The notes under the pieces: model-generated
Database searches by the model: none
The model's input: only the letters and a program-made list of their open reading frames with translations
What the model was told of the DNA's origin: nothing
Origin: Diplonema papillatum
Lineage: Eukaryota; Euglenozoa; Diplonemea; Diplonemida; Diplonemidae
DNA: 64,000 bases
Direction: 5' to 3'
Assembly (NCBI GenBank): GCA_030068145.1
Contig: JAPJBO010000025.1
Coordinates: forward strand, 102,501 to 166,500
Shown: positions 1 through 12,352 of the stretch, one piece after another
Layout: every line of letters starts with the position of its first letter
Numbering within the stretch: position 1 is the stretch's first letter
Translations under genes and position numbers: made by a program

Positions 1-1050
<1,050 letters not shown>

Positions 1051-1307
1051 AAGGCTGGTTGATGCAAACAACGAACAGGCCAAAAAGGAACCGCACTGCC
1101 TTACATCTCTTGTTTGCACTCCCTCCTTCCCAGTTATTCGTGCCGTCTCTCGGCCCTTTCTTTCCTTTCTTCTTGGTTCATGTTCTGTGCCTGACGGATA
1201 CGATATGATGTTTTCTTGTTTCACCGTTTTGCTGCCATTTGGGAAATCCACAGCACAGCATGGGTTGCATGTGATTGAGCAATAAACTCGGGACAGGATA
1301 AAGGATT

Positions 1308-1308
<1 letters not shown>

Positions 1309-1386
<78 letters not shown>
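1309..1386. repeat. (CA)n tract abutting a splice acceptor
   Basis: About 39 CA units end in CACACAGGTTTCAG at the start of the coiled-coil exon. The tract occupies the place where a polypyrimidine tract is expected. Candidate acceptors are the AG at 1386-1387 and the TTTCAG ending at 1394. Confidence 0.9.
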
Positions 1387-1387
<1 letters not shown>

Positions 1388-1389
<2 letters not shown>

Positions 1390-4306
1390 TTCAGGAGCTG
1401 CAAGACAAGCTCAACTCGGAGACGATCACACGCCGGAGTCTCCAGAAGGAAGTTGAGCTCTTGCAGCAGCAGCAGAACCTGCAGGCGAACGAGTTCGACC
1501 AACTCAACCACCAAGTGGAGCTGCAGCAGGTCATGCACCGCAAAGAGGCGGACAGCATGGAGGACATGCTCGAACGCGAACGAGCCACCACCCGCAGTGC
1601 CTGGGAAGAGGCCCAGCGGAGCGACGCCCACCACCGCAACGAGATGCGAATGGCACAGGTATTCTTCTTCTGTACAATTCTCTCGAGGACACGACCGAAA
1701 CCAGAAAAAAGAACGGGCGGCACAGCCTGTACACCACAGTTTGGACGGCTCAGTGGGTCCACTGCAGGAACCTCGGGAAGAAATGCTCGGAGCATGGTAT
1801 TTCAGCGAAAAAGTGCCCGGAGCAGGAATCGACTTGGAAAAGGGGTCCCTCCCAAAGGACCTGAAAAGGAGGAGCCTGAAAGAACCTTAAAAAGGCCTTT
1901 CGGGAAGCAGGGGACACTGCCCGAGAGACCACCGTATGTATGGTATGAAGCTTCTCAGGAAGGCTGACATACTGTGCAAGGCCATTTTTCGGGAAGCAGG
2001 GAACACTGCCCGAGCACCGTATGTATGGTATGAAGCTTCTCAGAAAGGCTGGCATACTGTTTTCGGGAAGCAGGGAACACTGCCCGAGAGCCCACCGTAT
2101 GTATGGTACGTAGGTGAAGCTTCTAGCATCTGTGCAAGGCCGTTCCGGGAAGCAGGGAGCACTGCCCGAGAGACCACCGTATGTATGGTATGAAGCTTCT
2201 CAGGAAGGCTGGCATACTGCGCGAGGCCATTTTTCGGGAAGCAGGGTACACTGCCCGAGAGCCCACCGTATGTATGGTACGTAGATGAAGCTTCTAGCTG
2301 TGCAAGGCCGTTCCGGGAAGCAGGGAACACTGCCCGAGGCTCTGAAGCACCGGACCTTCACTTCAAACCTCAAAACCCCGCTTCAAACAGAAACGCTTCG
2401 AAGATGAACTGGAAGCCGTGCGCGGTCGGCTTGAAGCTGAAAAACAGCACATGGCGCTGAAGATAGATGAGCAGAGCAAAGTCATGGACGCCGCCGAAGA
2501 CGAGCTGGCTGACCTGCGGAAGTTAGTCAAGGCGCTGCAAGCCGAGCTCTACATTGCGGAGCAGACGGTCAACGACTTGAACCACAGGAAGGACCACTAC
2601 AAGAAGCAGTGCATCCTGCTCCGAGAGATGCACGAAGCCGACACCAACATCATCAAGTCGCTCTCCAACGAGCGCAACCTCACCAGCGACGTGGTGGCGG
2701 CGGCGGTGACGAACATGCGTTCACCGGACATTGAGCTGGGCGACAAGGCCAGAATCCTGCAGCCCATCCTCGACGACAAGGCGGACACCATCTGCAGGTA
2801 TGATCAGCGGAGCATCTCAACGAAGCGTTTCTCCAGGGTCGGCTGCCATGAATCCGTTCCAGCTTTAGTCCAGTTCAACATTATTCCAATTACGGTATCG
2901 TAAATACGCGTGGTGTCGGTCACACTGACTAGCCATGTGTGTGTGTGTGTGTGTGTGGTCTCCTGGGCTGAAGAGCCTCCGACGTGTGTCAGCTCTCTCA
3001 TTACACATTTCGTCGTACATCAAGCCCCTTCGCGAAGCTTCGTGTGAGAAGTAATCGACCCCCTTGAAATGCTTCAAGCGGGGGCAGGGTTTGCCTATCG
3101 CGGAGAGACTGTCCTGGCGCTTGAAGAAATGCCAGAAACGCCACCAAGATATTGCGCGGAGTAGATGTCTACATCCTCCTTCACAACCCGATTCCCAGTC
3201 TCAATGGTCAACAAGAAACCGTCATAGTGAGCATACCCATTTGCTGTACGAAACTTTTCTTTTGAAGATGTATTTATTACTATGTTTACTTCACAGAAGG
3301 ACGGTGCCACGGTGCGACTCGGCAGCCCCTGCTAAACGAGCGCCACGTGGGGGGTGAAGTGAACGGATTCATCCCTTCCTTCAGCACCAAAAGTCCAGGA
3401 ATACCGGTATTCCCAGCAATAGAGAGCAAAAGACGCATAAAAGGAGAGAATAGCCGTAAAAGGAACAAAAAGAAAGTTTACCACGATTACCATTTCTTTT
3501 GAAGATGGTACCCACAGACCCAGTTTGTATCGAACCTTCGCTCGAAGCGAATTTACTCTGAAGAAAACGCCTCACGACAACCGCAGGCTGACGGGCGCTT
3601 TGGGCGACTATCAGGAAGCAGCTGCAGAGTGGATGTCTTCGCCTGCAGTCTTGGGACCCGGCAATCGCAACAGGCGCGAGCAGCGTGCGCGTGACAAGCT
3701 GAGCGTGTGGCTGCGGCCTGTCAACAACGGCCACCCGGGCCGCGGCCGGTCAACTGGAATTCCTAAACCACCAATAACGTTACACACAAAACAGGTCAAC
3801 AGGATACGACTACCTTTAACAAGCAGCTTGCAAACAGACGAGAGATGCACTGCCACAAACACTCATCAAATAAGCACATATTTATTCACGCAGTTCACTT
3901 GACTTGACCCCAGTTTCACCCGAAAATTGTGGAAAAATACAATCGCAGGCTGACGGGCGCTTTGGGCGACTATCAGGAAGCAGCTGCAGAGTGGATGTCT
4001 TCGCCTGCAGTCGTGGGACCCGGCACGCGCAACAGGCGCGAGCAGCGTGCGCGCGACAAGCTGAGCGTGTGGCTGCAGGAGGGGCAGCCTGTCAACAACG
4101 GCCACCCGGGCCGCGGCCGGTCCGCGTCGCCCGGCAACTCGCACCGCAGCCCTTCGCTCAAGAAGCAGGCGCGGCCACCCGATCCGGGGGCCATCGCGTC
4201 GTACCTCACCTGGCAGAGCAGCCCCTTCGGCGTCAGCAGCTCTTCAGACCGGTACCGGCCACGCTCCGTCTCGCCTTCGGCTGGCCGGCACCGATCGTAC
4301 CACTGA
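1388..4306 (+). CDS. Coiled-coil protein, 3' three exons (5' end outside window)
   Basis: Product not recognised; probably a structural or scaffold protein. Exons are about 1388-1658, 2391-2797 and 3949-4306. Donors are CAG|GTATTC and CAG|GTATGA; acceptors are AAACAG and TCGCAG. Phases match: the first junction falls between codons, and the second splits an AGG codon as AG|G. The first two exons encode heptad-rich, Gln/Glu/Lys-rich helix typical of long coiled coils (a QQQQ run, MHRKEADSMEDMLERE, then KLVKALQAELYIAEQTV). The last exon encodes a Gly/Arg/Pro/Ser-rich basic tail ending SAGRHRSYH. The exons are GC-rich while the introns are full of tandem repeats. The N-terminus must lie upstream of position 1. 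The last exon has a decayed copy upstream (3587-3750), and its final codons plus 3' flank are tandemly repeated downstream. Confidence 0.8.
1898..2340. repeat. Intronic minisatellite, six copies, unit 74-89 bp
   Basis: The motif TTTCGGGAAGCAGGGAACAC, followed by TGCCCGAG and a segment containing CCGTATGTATGG, recurs at about 1898, 1986, 2060, 2143, 2232 and 2311. Spacing varies through small indels. It fills most of the intron between 1659 and 2390. Confidence 0.9.
2860..2896. mobile_element. End of a Stowaway-like MITE
   Basis: The segment ending CCAATTACGGTA is nearly identical, inverted, to the left terminus of the element at 45831-46126. It lies in an intron of the coiled-coil gene. I do not see the other end. 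Confidence 0.5.
2985..3150. repeat. Dispersed repeat family A
   Basis: The segment from CAGCTCTCTCATTACAC through CTTGAAGAAATGCCAGAAAC recurs at 4856-5030 with only a few differences. Partial, more diverged copies lie at about 5745-5890, 6240-6365, 18415-18490 and 42340-42530. No convincing RNA polymerase III box or poly-A tail is visible, so I cannot call it a SINE. This copy lies in the second visible intron of the coiled-coil gene. Confidence 0.8.
3587..3750 (+). pseudogene. Decayed copy of the coiled-coil gene's last exon
   Basis: Nearly identical to the start of the real last exon (3949 onward) and preceded by an intact acceptor (CCGCAG), with the phase preserved. It lacks 12 bp found in the real exon and departs from it after CGCGGCCGGTC. 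If spliced in, it would give a different C-terminus ending at a stop near 3902. It is either a dead tandem duplicate or an alternative terminal exon. Confidence 0.75.
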
Positions 4307-4645
4307 TGCATTCCAACCATTGGCCTGGTTGTACGCATAAACACTGTGTGACTGTGGTGTACTGTCGTAAGCCTGATGTCAGCATGCTGTGTGTCTGCAT
4401 TGACTTACCAGACCGATACTGGCCACGCTCCGTCTCTCCTTCGGCTGGCCGGCACCGATCGTACCACTGATGCATTCCAACCATTGGCCTGGTTGTACCG
4501 CAAAACACTGTGTGACTGTGGTGTACTGTCGTAAGCCTGATGTCAGCATGCTGTGTGTCTGCGTTGACTTATCAGACCGGTACCGGCCACGCTCCGTCTC
4601 TCCTTCGACTGGCCAGCATCGATCGTGCCACTGATGCACCCAACC
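4245..4645. repeat. 164-bp tandem repeat of the coiled-coil gene's 3' end
   Basis: The last codons (starting CAGACCGG) plus about 100 bp of 3' flank are repeated at 4245, 4409 and 4573. The period is exactly 164 bp. The first copy is the coding one; the others lie downstream of its stop. Confidence 0.9.
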
Positions 4646-5090
4646 ATTGGTCTGCAATAAGATACTGCGCGAAACCCGGCCCATTCCTCTCCTGGGGTAG
4701 ACCGTGGCACACAACCAAAGGTCTTGAGGTCAGCACGCAAAGAACCCGCGTCTGCCGTGACACAGGTTAATAACTACCATCGTTCTTCGTACGTAGCTAC
4801 GGCGCGTGCATACGCTTGCGACCAGAAGATACTCTTGGGCTAAAGAGCCTCCGACTGTGGCAGCTCTCTCATTACACATTTCGTCGTGCATCAAGCCCCT
4901 TCGTGAAGCTTCGTGTGAGAAGTAATCGACCCCCTTGAAACGCTTCAAGCGGGGGCAGGGTTTGCCTATCGCGGAGAGACCGTCCTGGCGCTTGAAGAAA
5001 TGCCAGAAACGCCACCAAAGCTCTTTTGTCACGTCTTCGTACCTGACATCTCACCAATGTGACACAGACTGCTGATAGACTGTGTTAGTT

Positions 5091-5260
5091 TGCGTTAGTT
5101 TGGGTTAGCATGCAAAGAATCTGTGGCGATAATCTGCATTAGCCACTGGATGACCACCCCTTCGATCGTACCTTTGCGTTAGTTTGGGTTAGCATGCAAA
5201 GAATCTGTGGCGATAATCTGCATTAGCCACTGGATGACCACCCCTTCGATCGTACCGTGT
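5091..5260. repeat. Dispersed repeat family B, two tandem copies of 84 bp
   Basis: The unit starting TGCGTTAGTTTGGGTTAG and containing ATGCAAAGAATCTGTGGCGA occurs at 5091 and 5175. Diverged relatives lie at about 5465-5640, 43905-44215 (three tandem copies), 25485-25545 (inverted), 48450-48530 and 52570-52670. No coding function is visible. Confidence 0.85.
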
Positions 5261-5959
5261 CGTGCTTCCGGCGTTTGCACTCATTCGAATCGTCGTCCTC
5301 GCGCGGTCGCTTTGCCACCCTGCCCTTCCTTGCCGGTTTGCATGCTTCTGCGGCCTTTGCCTTCGCTTTTACAGGTGGCGCTGGCACTTCTTTCCGTTGG
5401 GGGGTCGTCGTCTCTCGTCTTCGCTTTACCGGCGCTGGTGCAATCCTTGCTGGTGGCGGCGTTGTTTGCGTTAGTTGAGGTTAGAATGCAGAGTATCGTG
5501 TAGCGGTGACCTGCGTTCGTCGCTAGGTGACTACCTCTTCGATCGTACCATGCCGTGCTTCTGGCGTTTGCACTCATTCGAATCTTGACAGAGAATGTTC
5601 GGGCTTGCATGCAAAGAATCTGTGGCGATGATCTGCATCGCCGGCGTCGCAATTACCTCTTCGCACGGTGATAGACAGCAGCAGGCAATTCGATGCAGTT
5701 CCAGGCAATGGGAGTGAACGGGCTCAGTCACGCGGAGACAAAGGGTTGGCTATCCTGATAAGCTACCCTGGCACTTTTTTGCACAAAGGCCGGAAACACC
5801 GCCCGAAGCAAGCTCTTTCGATACGTCTTCGCAGCTGATATCACTAGCCCAAGGGATGGTTGCGCTTGCCTCATCCCGGAAATACTCGACGTAGCTGCTT
5901 TGACTCCGAATGGAAGGGAGGAAATATAGAGGTAGAGGAGCGAATCCAATTTTTTTTTT

Positions 5960-6140
5960 TGTACACAGGACTTTGACCTGTTGTGTTTATGAGTCTTGTC
6001 GTGTGGGGGTAGGCCCGCTTGTCCTCACGTCCGGTCAACACGTGGTTCGGTAGTTGGACCCTTCGTCCTACGCAGTTTTTCGTCTGGCAGCTTTTGTCGA
6101 GCATTTCCTTCCAAGCTGGCGCTTATGTAAAAAAGAAAAC
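5960..6140 (-). repeat. Dispersed repeat family J, inverted copy
   Basis: The reverse complement matches about 44630-44760 and, in part, 41665-41770, the last codons and 3' flank of the phosphatase gene. The shared core includes CTACCGAACCACGTGTTGA. Orientation differs between copies, which suggests mobility rather than local duplication. Confidence 0.75.
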
Positions 6141-6365
6141 TAGTGAACTCGGGGGTGAGACCACTTTCCATCCACCCAAAAAAAAGTATCTGAACTTTCT
6201 TTCACACTCACCACGCTCTGTGGAGGCTGTGCGAGAAAGTTCTGATTGGCAATTCCTCGTGTCATCACTCCCTTCGTGAAACTTAGTGTGAGAAAGGGCT
6301 GACCCTTTGGAACGCTTCACGCGGGGACAGGGTTCAGCTATTCCTGAAAAGCCACCCTGGCGCTT

Positions 6366-7590
6366 GACTTGCCTGAGCTCTGTTGTAAGCCGGAGGGCGT
6401 AAACCCCCCCGGTATTCCCTCTCCGTACTGGCCCCCAGGCTGATTTCTTTTGGCTGCGATGAACGCTTGCGCATTCCGTTCCGTCGTTTTGTTCAGAGGG
6501 GGGGATGGGTAGAAAATGAGGGGGGAAAACAAAATACTACGAGTGAATGTGGGGGGGGGTGGTGGTGGTACGGTCATCCTACAAGTTGTGAAAACCAAAA
6601 CAGAAACAATCACTTTTTCAAAAAAAAAAAAAAAAAGCAAATGCAAAACGGAGTGGGCCACTTGGCTGATGCATGGGGCCCAAGTCTAGCTCGAAGAACG
6701 GTGAATCATGCACCCTTCTTCCAACCTCCCGGAATACCGTAAATGGGTTTATTAGCTAACCCCAAAATCAGCCAAAGACGTCACTAATTCGACCAATAAA
6801 AATGGCTAGCCATAACCCATAACGAAAGCGTGCACTAAATATACAACCCGTAGCCACATAGCCCTTTCTTGCTCTAAGAGAACCCATTCATGAACGGTCA
6901 CACGGAGACCCTAAAACCCCGGAATTTCAAGCGAACTTAACTCTAAAAACGGGGTCCTCAGCGCCTTCGTGCTAGTCGGGGTAGCGTTCCCAGCCACTCC
7001 GTTGTTTCTTGGCGTCTTCTTTCATTCCTACACACCCGAGTGGTTGCGAAGGATTCCAGGGCTTTGCCCTCCAGCCCGCCAAGTGCACTCAGAAGGCCGT
7101 TTTGATCAGTGAACAGTCAAATTCTCACCAATTCTGAGCGAAAACTTCACTAGTTCGACCGCGCACTAATAAAACCCTTCACGAAATATGCCCTTCACTA
7201 ATAAACCCGTTTATGGTACTACTACCCCAACGAGCATGCACCGAGCTGAATCACAAACAACAGACGGTGTGGTCCAGCCTCTGAAATTGGAGTTAAAGAG
7301 GATGTGTCCGAGTCAGACGAAAAATCAAAATACCGACCTTCTGATCCAAACACCGTTAGATAACGCGGGCGTGCTACAACGAAGTGCACCCGAAAGCGGG
7401 TATGGCGCCCGCTTTTTCGACTCCAGCTTTAACTCCAGCTTCCGAGGCTGGACCCCACCGTGGAAGGTCGACAGACACCTTTCTGTACGCCCATACGGGA
7501 TCATCGGCGACACGCAAAACAATCTTTTGTATTCTCCCGGGGGCCCTTTTAGTACTACCAGTCTTGCGGGTTTCCCTTCAGTATGTATCG
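6366..7590. other. No gene seen; AT-richer stretch with family C fragments
   Basis: It holds G/C and A homopolymers near 6540-6640 and an AT-rich part at about 6720-7200 in which CACTAATTCGACC and a variant recur. Fragments at about 7265-7310 and 7425-7465 belong to family C (TTTAACTCCAGCTTC followed by GGCTGGA and CCACCGTG). That family also occurs at about 7995-8030, 11800-11850 (inverted), 12605-12655 and 38250-38310. No coding pattern is convincing. Confidence 0.5.
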
Positions 7591-7594
7591 TGCA

Positions 7595-7960
7595 GGCACA
7601 CTGGATTTGCACCGGATTTGCGGGATTTCGCACTGGGTTTGCGGGTGTCACGCCGGATTTCACACCTGATTTGCGGGTGTCACACCGGATTTTGCACTGG
7701 ATTCGCAAGTGTCACACCGGATTTCACACTGGATTCGCGGGTGTGTCACACCGGATTTCGCACTGGATTTGCGGGTGTGTCACACCAGATTTCACACCAG
7801 ATTTCGCACCGGATTTGCGGGTGTCGCACCGGATTTTGCACTGGGTTCGCAAGGTGTCACACCGGATTTCGCACTGGATTTGCGGGTGTCACACCGGATT
7901 GTGCACTGGATTCGCAACACGGCACACCGTGCGGCACACCGTGTACATTTAAACGCGTTT
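7595..7960. repeat. Minisatellite of GCGGGTGTCACACCGGATTT units
   Basis: About ten degenerate units of roughly 30-40 bp, each a variant of GCGGGTGTCACACCGGATTT plus CGCACTGGATT. The array is open in all three forward frames, so the long ORFs here (such as 7188-7952) are a by-product of the repeat and not genes. Confidence 0.9.
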
Positions 7961-8074
7961 TTGGTTGCAGCACGCCCGAGTATTTAGGTGTGGCAGCTTC
8001 TGAGGCTGGGTTCCACCGTGTACGTTTACGTCAGGTCAATTCATTCATGTTGCATGGTGGTTGGTAGTAGTGAC

Positions 8075-8465
8075 TGCTGTCTGACTGTTGCTTAAGTTTA
8101 GTCTGACTTGCCTGACTGCCGTCTGGCTTCAGTCTGGCGTCTGTTGTCTTGACGGTTGTTTGACTTGCCACTGCTGTCTGGCTTGTTGTCTAAATTAGGT
8201 CTGACTTGCCTGACTGCCGTCCGATTTCAGTCTGGCATTTGTGTTATCTTGACTGTTATCTTGACTGTTGTCTGACTTGCCTGACTGCCATCCTGCGTCG
8301 GTCTGGCGTCTGTTGGTCTGGCTGTTGTTTAATCTGACTTGCCTGACTGCCGTCCGATTTCAGCCTGGCGTGTTGTCTTGGCTGTTGTCTGACTTGCTTG
8401 ACTGCTGTCCTGCGCCAGTCTGGGCGTTTGTTGTCTTGACAGCTGCCTGACTTGACTGTGCCTGG
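8075..8465. repeat. Minisatellite of CTGACTTGCCTGACTGCC units
   Basis: Degenerate T/G/C-rich units of about 60 bp built around CTGACTTGCCTGACTGCC and TCTGGCGTCTGTTGTCTTG, about six copies with variable spacers. Confidence 0.85.
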
Positions 8466-8756
8466 CTGCTCTGGCCTCGGACGCGCCGATGCCAAAGAAC
8501 CCATTCCGCGCGTTGCAAACCCACGGAAAGCTGTCTCCACCCCCCCGCGAAAACCCGGGAGCTCAAGGTGAGCTTTCGGGCAACGAAAAGGCGTATTCTT
8601 CATGCGTATTTTGCGCATGTTTGCGGTACCCGCCCAAGTCGAAAATAGAGATATCATGCAGGGTCAAAACCTTGTGTCTTTTTTTAAACGCTGCCGCGGG
8701 GCCGATGGCCCCACGTGTGGCCCTATTTACGCTCTTTTTGGGCAAAATCCAAGATC

Positions 8757-10450
8757 CTATTTAGGGTAGGCGGTTTTTTTTTTTTGGCCCATGTCCGCGC
8801 GCGCGTAAATTTTTGGAAACCCCCGGAAAAAAAAAACTTTTGCAAAAAAAAAAACTTTTGGGATCTGTGCATTGGAACCGGTCGTGAGAGCGACTGCAGG
8901 CGTAGTCACGAGCGTGTCCGGCTCGGGAAATGTCGAAAACCTGTTCATCACACCGATACTTCACGGCGATGCAAATCGCGTAGACGTTGTTTACCTCAGT
9001 GTGTATTGACGTTGAAGCCGACTATGCCCGGTGCTGGGTTGGTGCGCTGGGCAAGCAATATCGTGATACTTTGACATTGGTGTCAATCTAAACAGCAAGA
9101 TTTGCGTAGCTTTAGCCAGCTCCTGCTGGACGCAGTCGAAGCACGCGGGATACAAGCACAGCCTCAGCCTCGAAACCGTGCGCGGTTTTACCTGCAAGGC
9201 ATGTCGGGGGGTTTTGCCGCTGTGGTGCGATTATCACACCGAACCAGTCCGCGGGGCAGTGCACGCGTCTATGCCTTCCGACGCCTGGAGCAGCTACTAG
9301 TAGGGACGTATCTGAGACTCGACTGAGCAGGCATTAAAAGGACGCAGGGCAAGCGATGCGTTCGCGGTGCTTACGACATAGTGCTTGCACTTGACCGGCG
9401 GCAATGTCTTGTGCCGAGGTATATTTGCGAGAAAACGGCACTCGTCGCCTGACAGTCTAGACCGCACATCCCTGAGCATAACTGCCTTCGTTGCACACGG
9501 CGTCCAACCAATTGCCGTGTGCTACAAGCACCTGCTCGAGACATCACCGGTCTCTTTCGATGTGGGTGTGAGTCGGCGCCGTTTGTTACGCATGAGAAGG
9601 TGGCCACTGGCTAAAGCTTGCTGCCCACACAGGGTCGGCAGAGTACCGACCAACTCCGTTTACACCAAGCAGGGCATCTTTGTGTACTCGGGTATTGTCG
9701 ACAAAGCCACTACACCCGAAGTGACGGTGTCGACGTCCGCCTTTAGAGGTTTCAACAGCAGACCGCCGCAGAAGCCGCGAGAGCAACCATCCTTGCACAA
9801 GGTGGAGGAAAGCAGCAGTTGAAGTGCACCATACTATCTGCGGGTAGCTGGCGCTTAATCTCGCCGATGAAAATGCCACCGACCAGCCGTCAGTAGGCTC
9901 TCGCACGGTGGTTCGGTAGGACCGTGACATCGCAATGGGGCATGTCAGAAGAGAGATACAAGATTGACGGACACCCGCACAATCGACAGTCCTCTGGTTC
10001 ACTGCTTTATCGTTCGCGGCGTACCCGGCGAACCGCGATCTCGAGTTTAAACCCGAGTGTTTTTTCTCCTGTGGCATCGTCTATCCTCTGCAGCCTTCGA
10101 CTATGGAACTGTTGAACTCTAGATTGCCACCGCAACCCTCGGACATATCAAGCTCATCACACTCATCTTTGAGCTCATCGTCCAGGAATTCCACCAACAA
10201 CGGGCACAAAAGTGCCAACAGCGGACCGCCAGTAGTATAGCCGGTACATACGGTGTGAAGCGGTAGGTAGAGCCGGTACATACGGTGTGAAGCGGTGTGT
10301 AGCCGGTACATACGGTGTGACATCCAGTAGCAGAAAGTCTTGTGGCAAAAGTTTTTTTTTTTCTGAAAAGTTTTTTTTTTGCGCGCGCGCGCGTAAATTT
10401 CTGTGGGCCGACGGACATGGGCCAAAAAAAAAAAACCGCCTACCCTTACG
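8757..10450. mobile_element. DNA transposon-like element with TIRs of roughly 100 bp
   Basis: The left end starts AGGGTAGGCGG, then a T run and GGCCCATGTCCG. It is matched inverted at the right end, which terminates CCGCCTACCCT after an A run and GGACATGGGCC. Homology extends inward through GCGCGCGTAAATTT and paired A/T runs with ACTTTTGCA. No clear target-site duplication is visible. The 1.5-kb interior has only short ORFs, none recognised, so it is probably a non-autonomous or badly decayed element. Flanking sequence at 8645-8690 matches 11415-11445 in inverted orientation. Confidence 0.6.
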
Positions 10451-11108
10451 TTTTCTTGCACTTTTTCCGCCTGTTTTTGCACCCGTTTTGGATCGTAGCT
10501 TAACTGAGAGGGTGAAAGATTTCGGACGGAGGAATGTCGGACTCTTCGCGCTTTCGCTTTCTTTCTGTCGTCTGTGCTAAGGAGGTTGTGCCAGCACTGC
10601 CGCTATGATCATCACCATCATCACAATCGGAAGTTTGTCAGGCACAAATTCCAACAGGAACTCGAATGGCTTTGTGCCAACGCTTGCCAATATAAAGCTA
10701 AGACCTTCAGAGGCTCCTAGCTTGGTCACAAAACATTTCTGAATAGTTCTTCATCGAACGAAGAAATCGAGCCGAGCCACACGGCATGCTATGTCTGTTT
10801 TGCTTTCCGGACTGTGGCAACTTGTCTCTTGCACTCTGATGAATGATCATATCATATGCGGCCCTGGCGGTCATCGAAGTAATGGAGTATTTATCATCCC
10901 CTTCTTCGGCTCGCGTAGCGAGCCGGAAAAAACGGTATGATACACCCAATTCCCCCACTCGCGTAAGCCCGAAGAAACGGGTATGCCTGTCATGTGCAGA
11001 CATCCAAGCCAGCTTGCTTCCTCCTCCACCAGTTCTTCGAAAGACCTGCATGGGCCTGCTTGGGTGGCCTTCGGGTGGCATCTTGGACACAAGATATGTG
11101 CTGATAAC
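10451..11108. other. Non-coding, nothing recognised
   Basis: No gene is supported. The 90-aa frame at 10843-11115 has a basic Ser/Pro-rich composition but no recognisable domain. Confidence 0.4.
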
Positions 11109-12352
11109 GTACTGATTCAGCATGTGTACAAAGAGAAACTAAAAGACTTAACGTGCTGAAATCAGTACGTTTAGCATGCTGAACGTAAGGCCTGGCTGTA
11201 GCCTGGTGCAAAAAAAGTGCCAAAAAAAAAGTGCAAAAAAATGTGTTTGGGCAAAATCTCTATTTACATTCACGCTTTAGGGCCACACCTGGATGGCCCC
11301 CATTTTTTTTTTTTGCTCAGCTTCATCAAAAGTTACTGCAGTGTTTGTTCCACAATTTTAAAATTTAAGAACCCCAATTTTTTCCCGGAAGAAAATGGGT
11401 GGCCACTTACAAAAAGGACACAAGGTTTTGACCCTGCATGCTATATGGAGTTTGGGCAGAAGAAAGGAATACTAGCATCAACCATGCATGAGAGGCAGAC
11501 GGTACTGCCTGTAAACACTAAACTAAGACTTCCCCCCGGGGCCCCATTATGTGAATCGACTCAATCAAAAACAAAGAGAAGCAACTCGCGAGAATCTGCT
11601 AGATCGACCACACATCCGACATGGAAGACGGACAAAAGCCGACGCGGGCCCACGAGCCGAAAAACAACGAATGTGACGTGCTCGCATGGATGTCTCGTGA
11701 AACTCCCCGTCGATACGACCCCAGAGCACCGACGCGACTTTCACAGTGCCCGAGTGCTAGCAGCCCCACAGGCAACAGCGAACATCGCCCAACCGTAACT
11801 ACACGGTGGGGTCCAGCCTCAGAGGCTGGAGTAAAGCTGGAGTTTAAAAAGCGGGTGTCACACCCGCTTTTCGGGTGTGGATTTACACGCGTTTTTTGGT
11901 TGTAGCACACCCGCTTTTCGGGTGTGACTCGGTACACCCAGGCCTTACGTTCAGCATGCTGAACGTACTGATTTCAGCACGTTACTTTTCTTACTTTCTC
12001 TTTGTACACATGCTGAACCAGTACGTGTACACGTGCTGAAATCAGTACGTTCAGCATGCTGAACGTACTGATTTCAGCACGTTACTTTTCTTACTTTCTC
12101 TTTGTACACATGCTGAACCAGTACGTGTACACGTGCTGAAATCAGTACGTTCAGCATGCTGAACGTACTGATTTCAGCACGTTACTTTTCTTACTTTCTC
12201 TTTGTACACATGCTGAACCAGTACGTGTACACGTGCTGAAATCAGTACGTTCAGCATGCTGAACGTACTGATTTCAGCACGTTACTTTTCTTACTTTCTC
12301 TTTGTACACATGCTGAATCAGTACGTGTACACGTGCTGAAATCAGTACGTAA
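11109..12352. mobile_element. Inverted-repeat element with a palindromic terminal unit
   Basis: The segment 11109-11192 is the reverse complement of the segment beginning at 11937 (shared core AGGCCTTACGTTCAGCATGC, then GTACTGATTTCAGCACGTTA). The interior holds a dispersed motif, AAGGTTTTGACCCTGCATG at about 11424, also found at about 49587 and inverted near 8660. It also holds an inverted family C copy. The right arm is expanded into a 100-bp array. I see no transposase, so this may be a MITE or foldback element. Confidence 0.5.
11949..12352. repeat. 100-bp tandem array, four units, each internally palindromic
   Basis: Units start at 11949, 12049, 12149 and 12249 and are nearly identical. 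Each starts with GTTCAGCATGCTGAAC and carries CGTACTGATTTCAGCACG and, later, its reverse complement CGTGCTGAAATCAGTACG. Each unit could therefore fold into a hairpin. Confidence 0.95.

Noticed and set aside
5275-5295. tRNA T-loop-like TTCGAATC
   Set aside because: No flanking stem, anticodon arm or acceptor stem can be drawn; it recurs only as part of family B.
7188-7952. 254-aa open frame with repeats of the type GFAGVTPDF
   Set aside because: It lies wholly in a minisatellite that is open in all three forward frames; no gene is needed to explain it.
9385-10077. Open frames inside the 8757-10450 element as a transposase
   Set aside because: No DDE-like or other transposase pattern could be recognised in any frame by eye.
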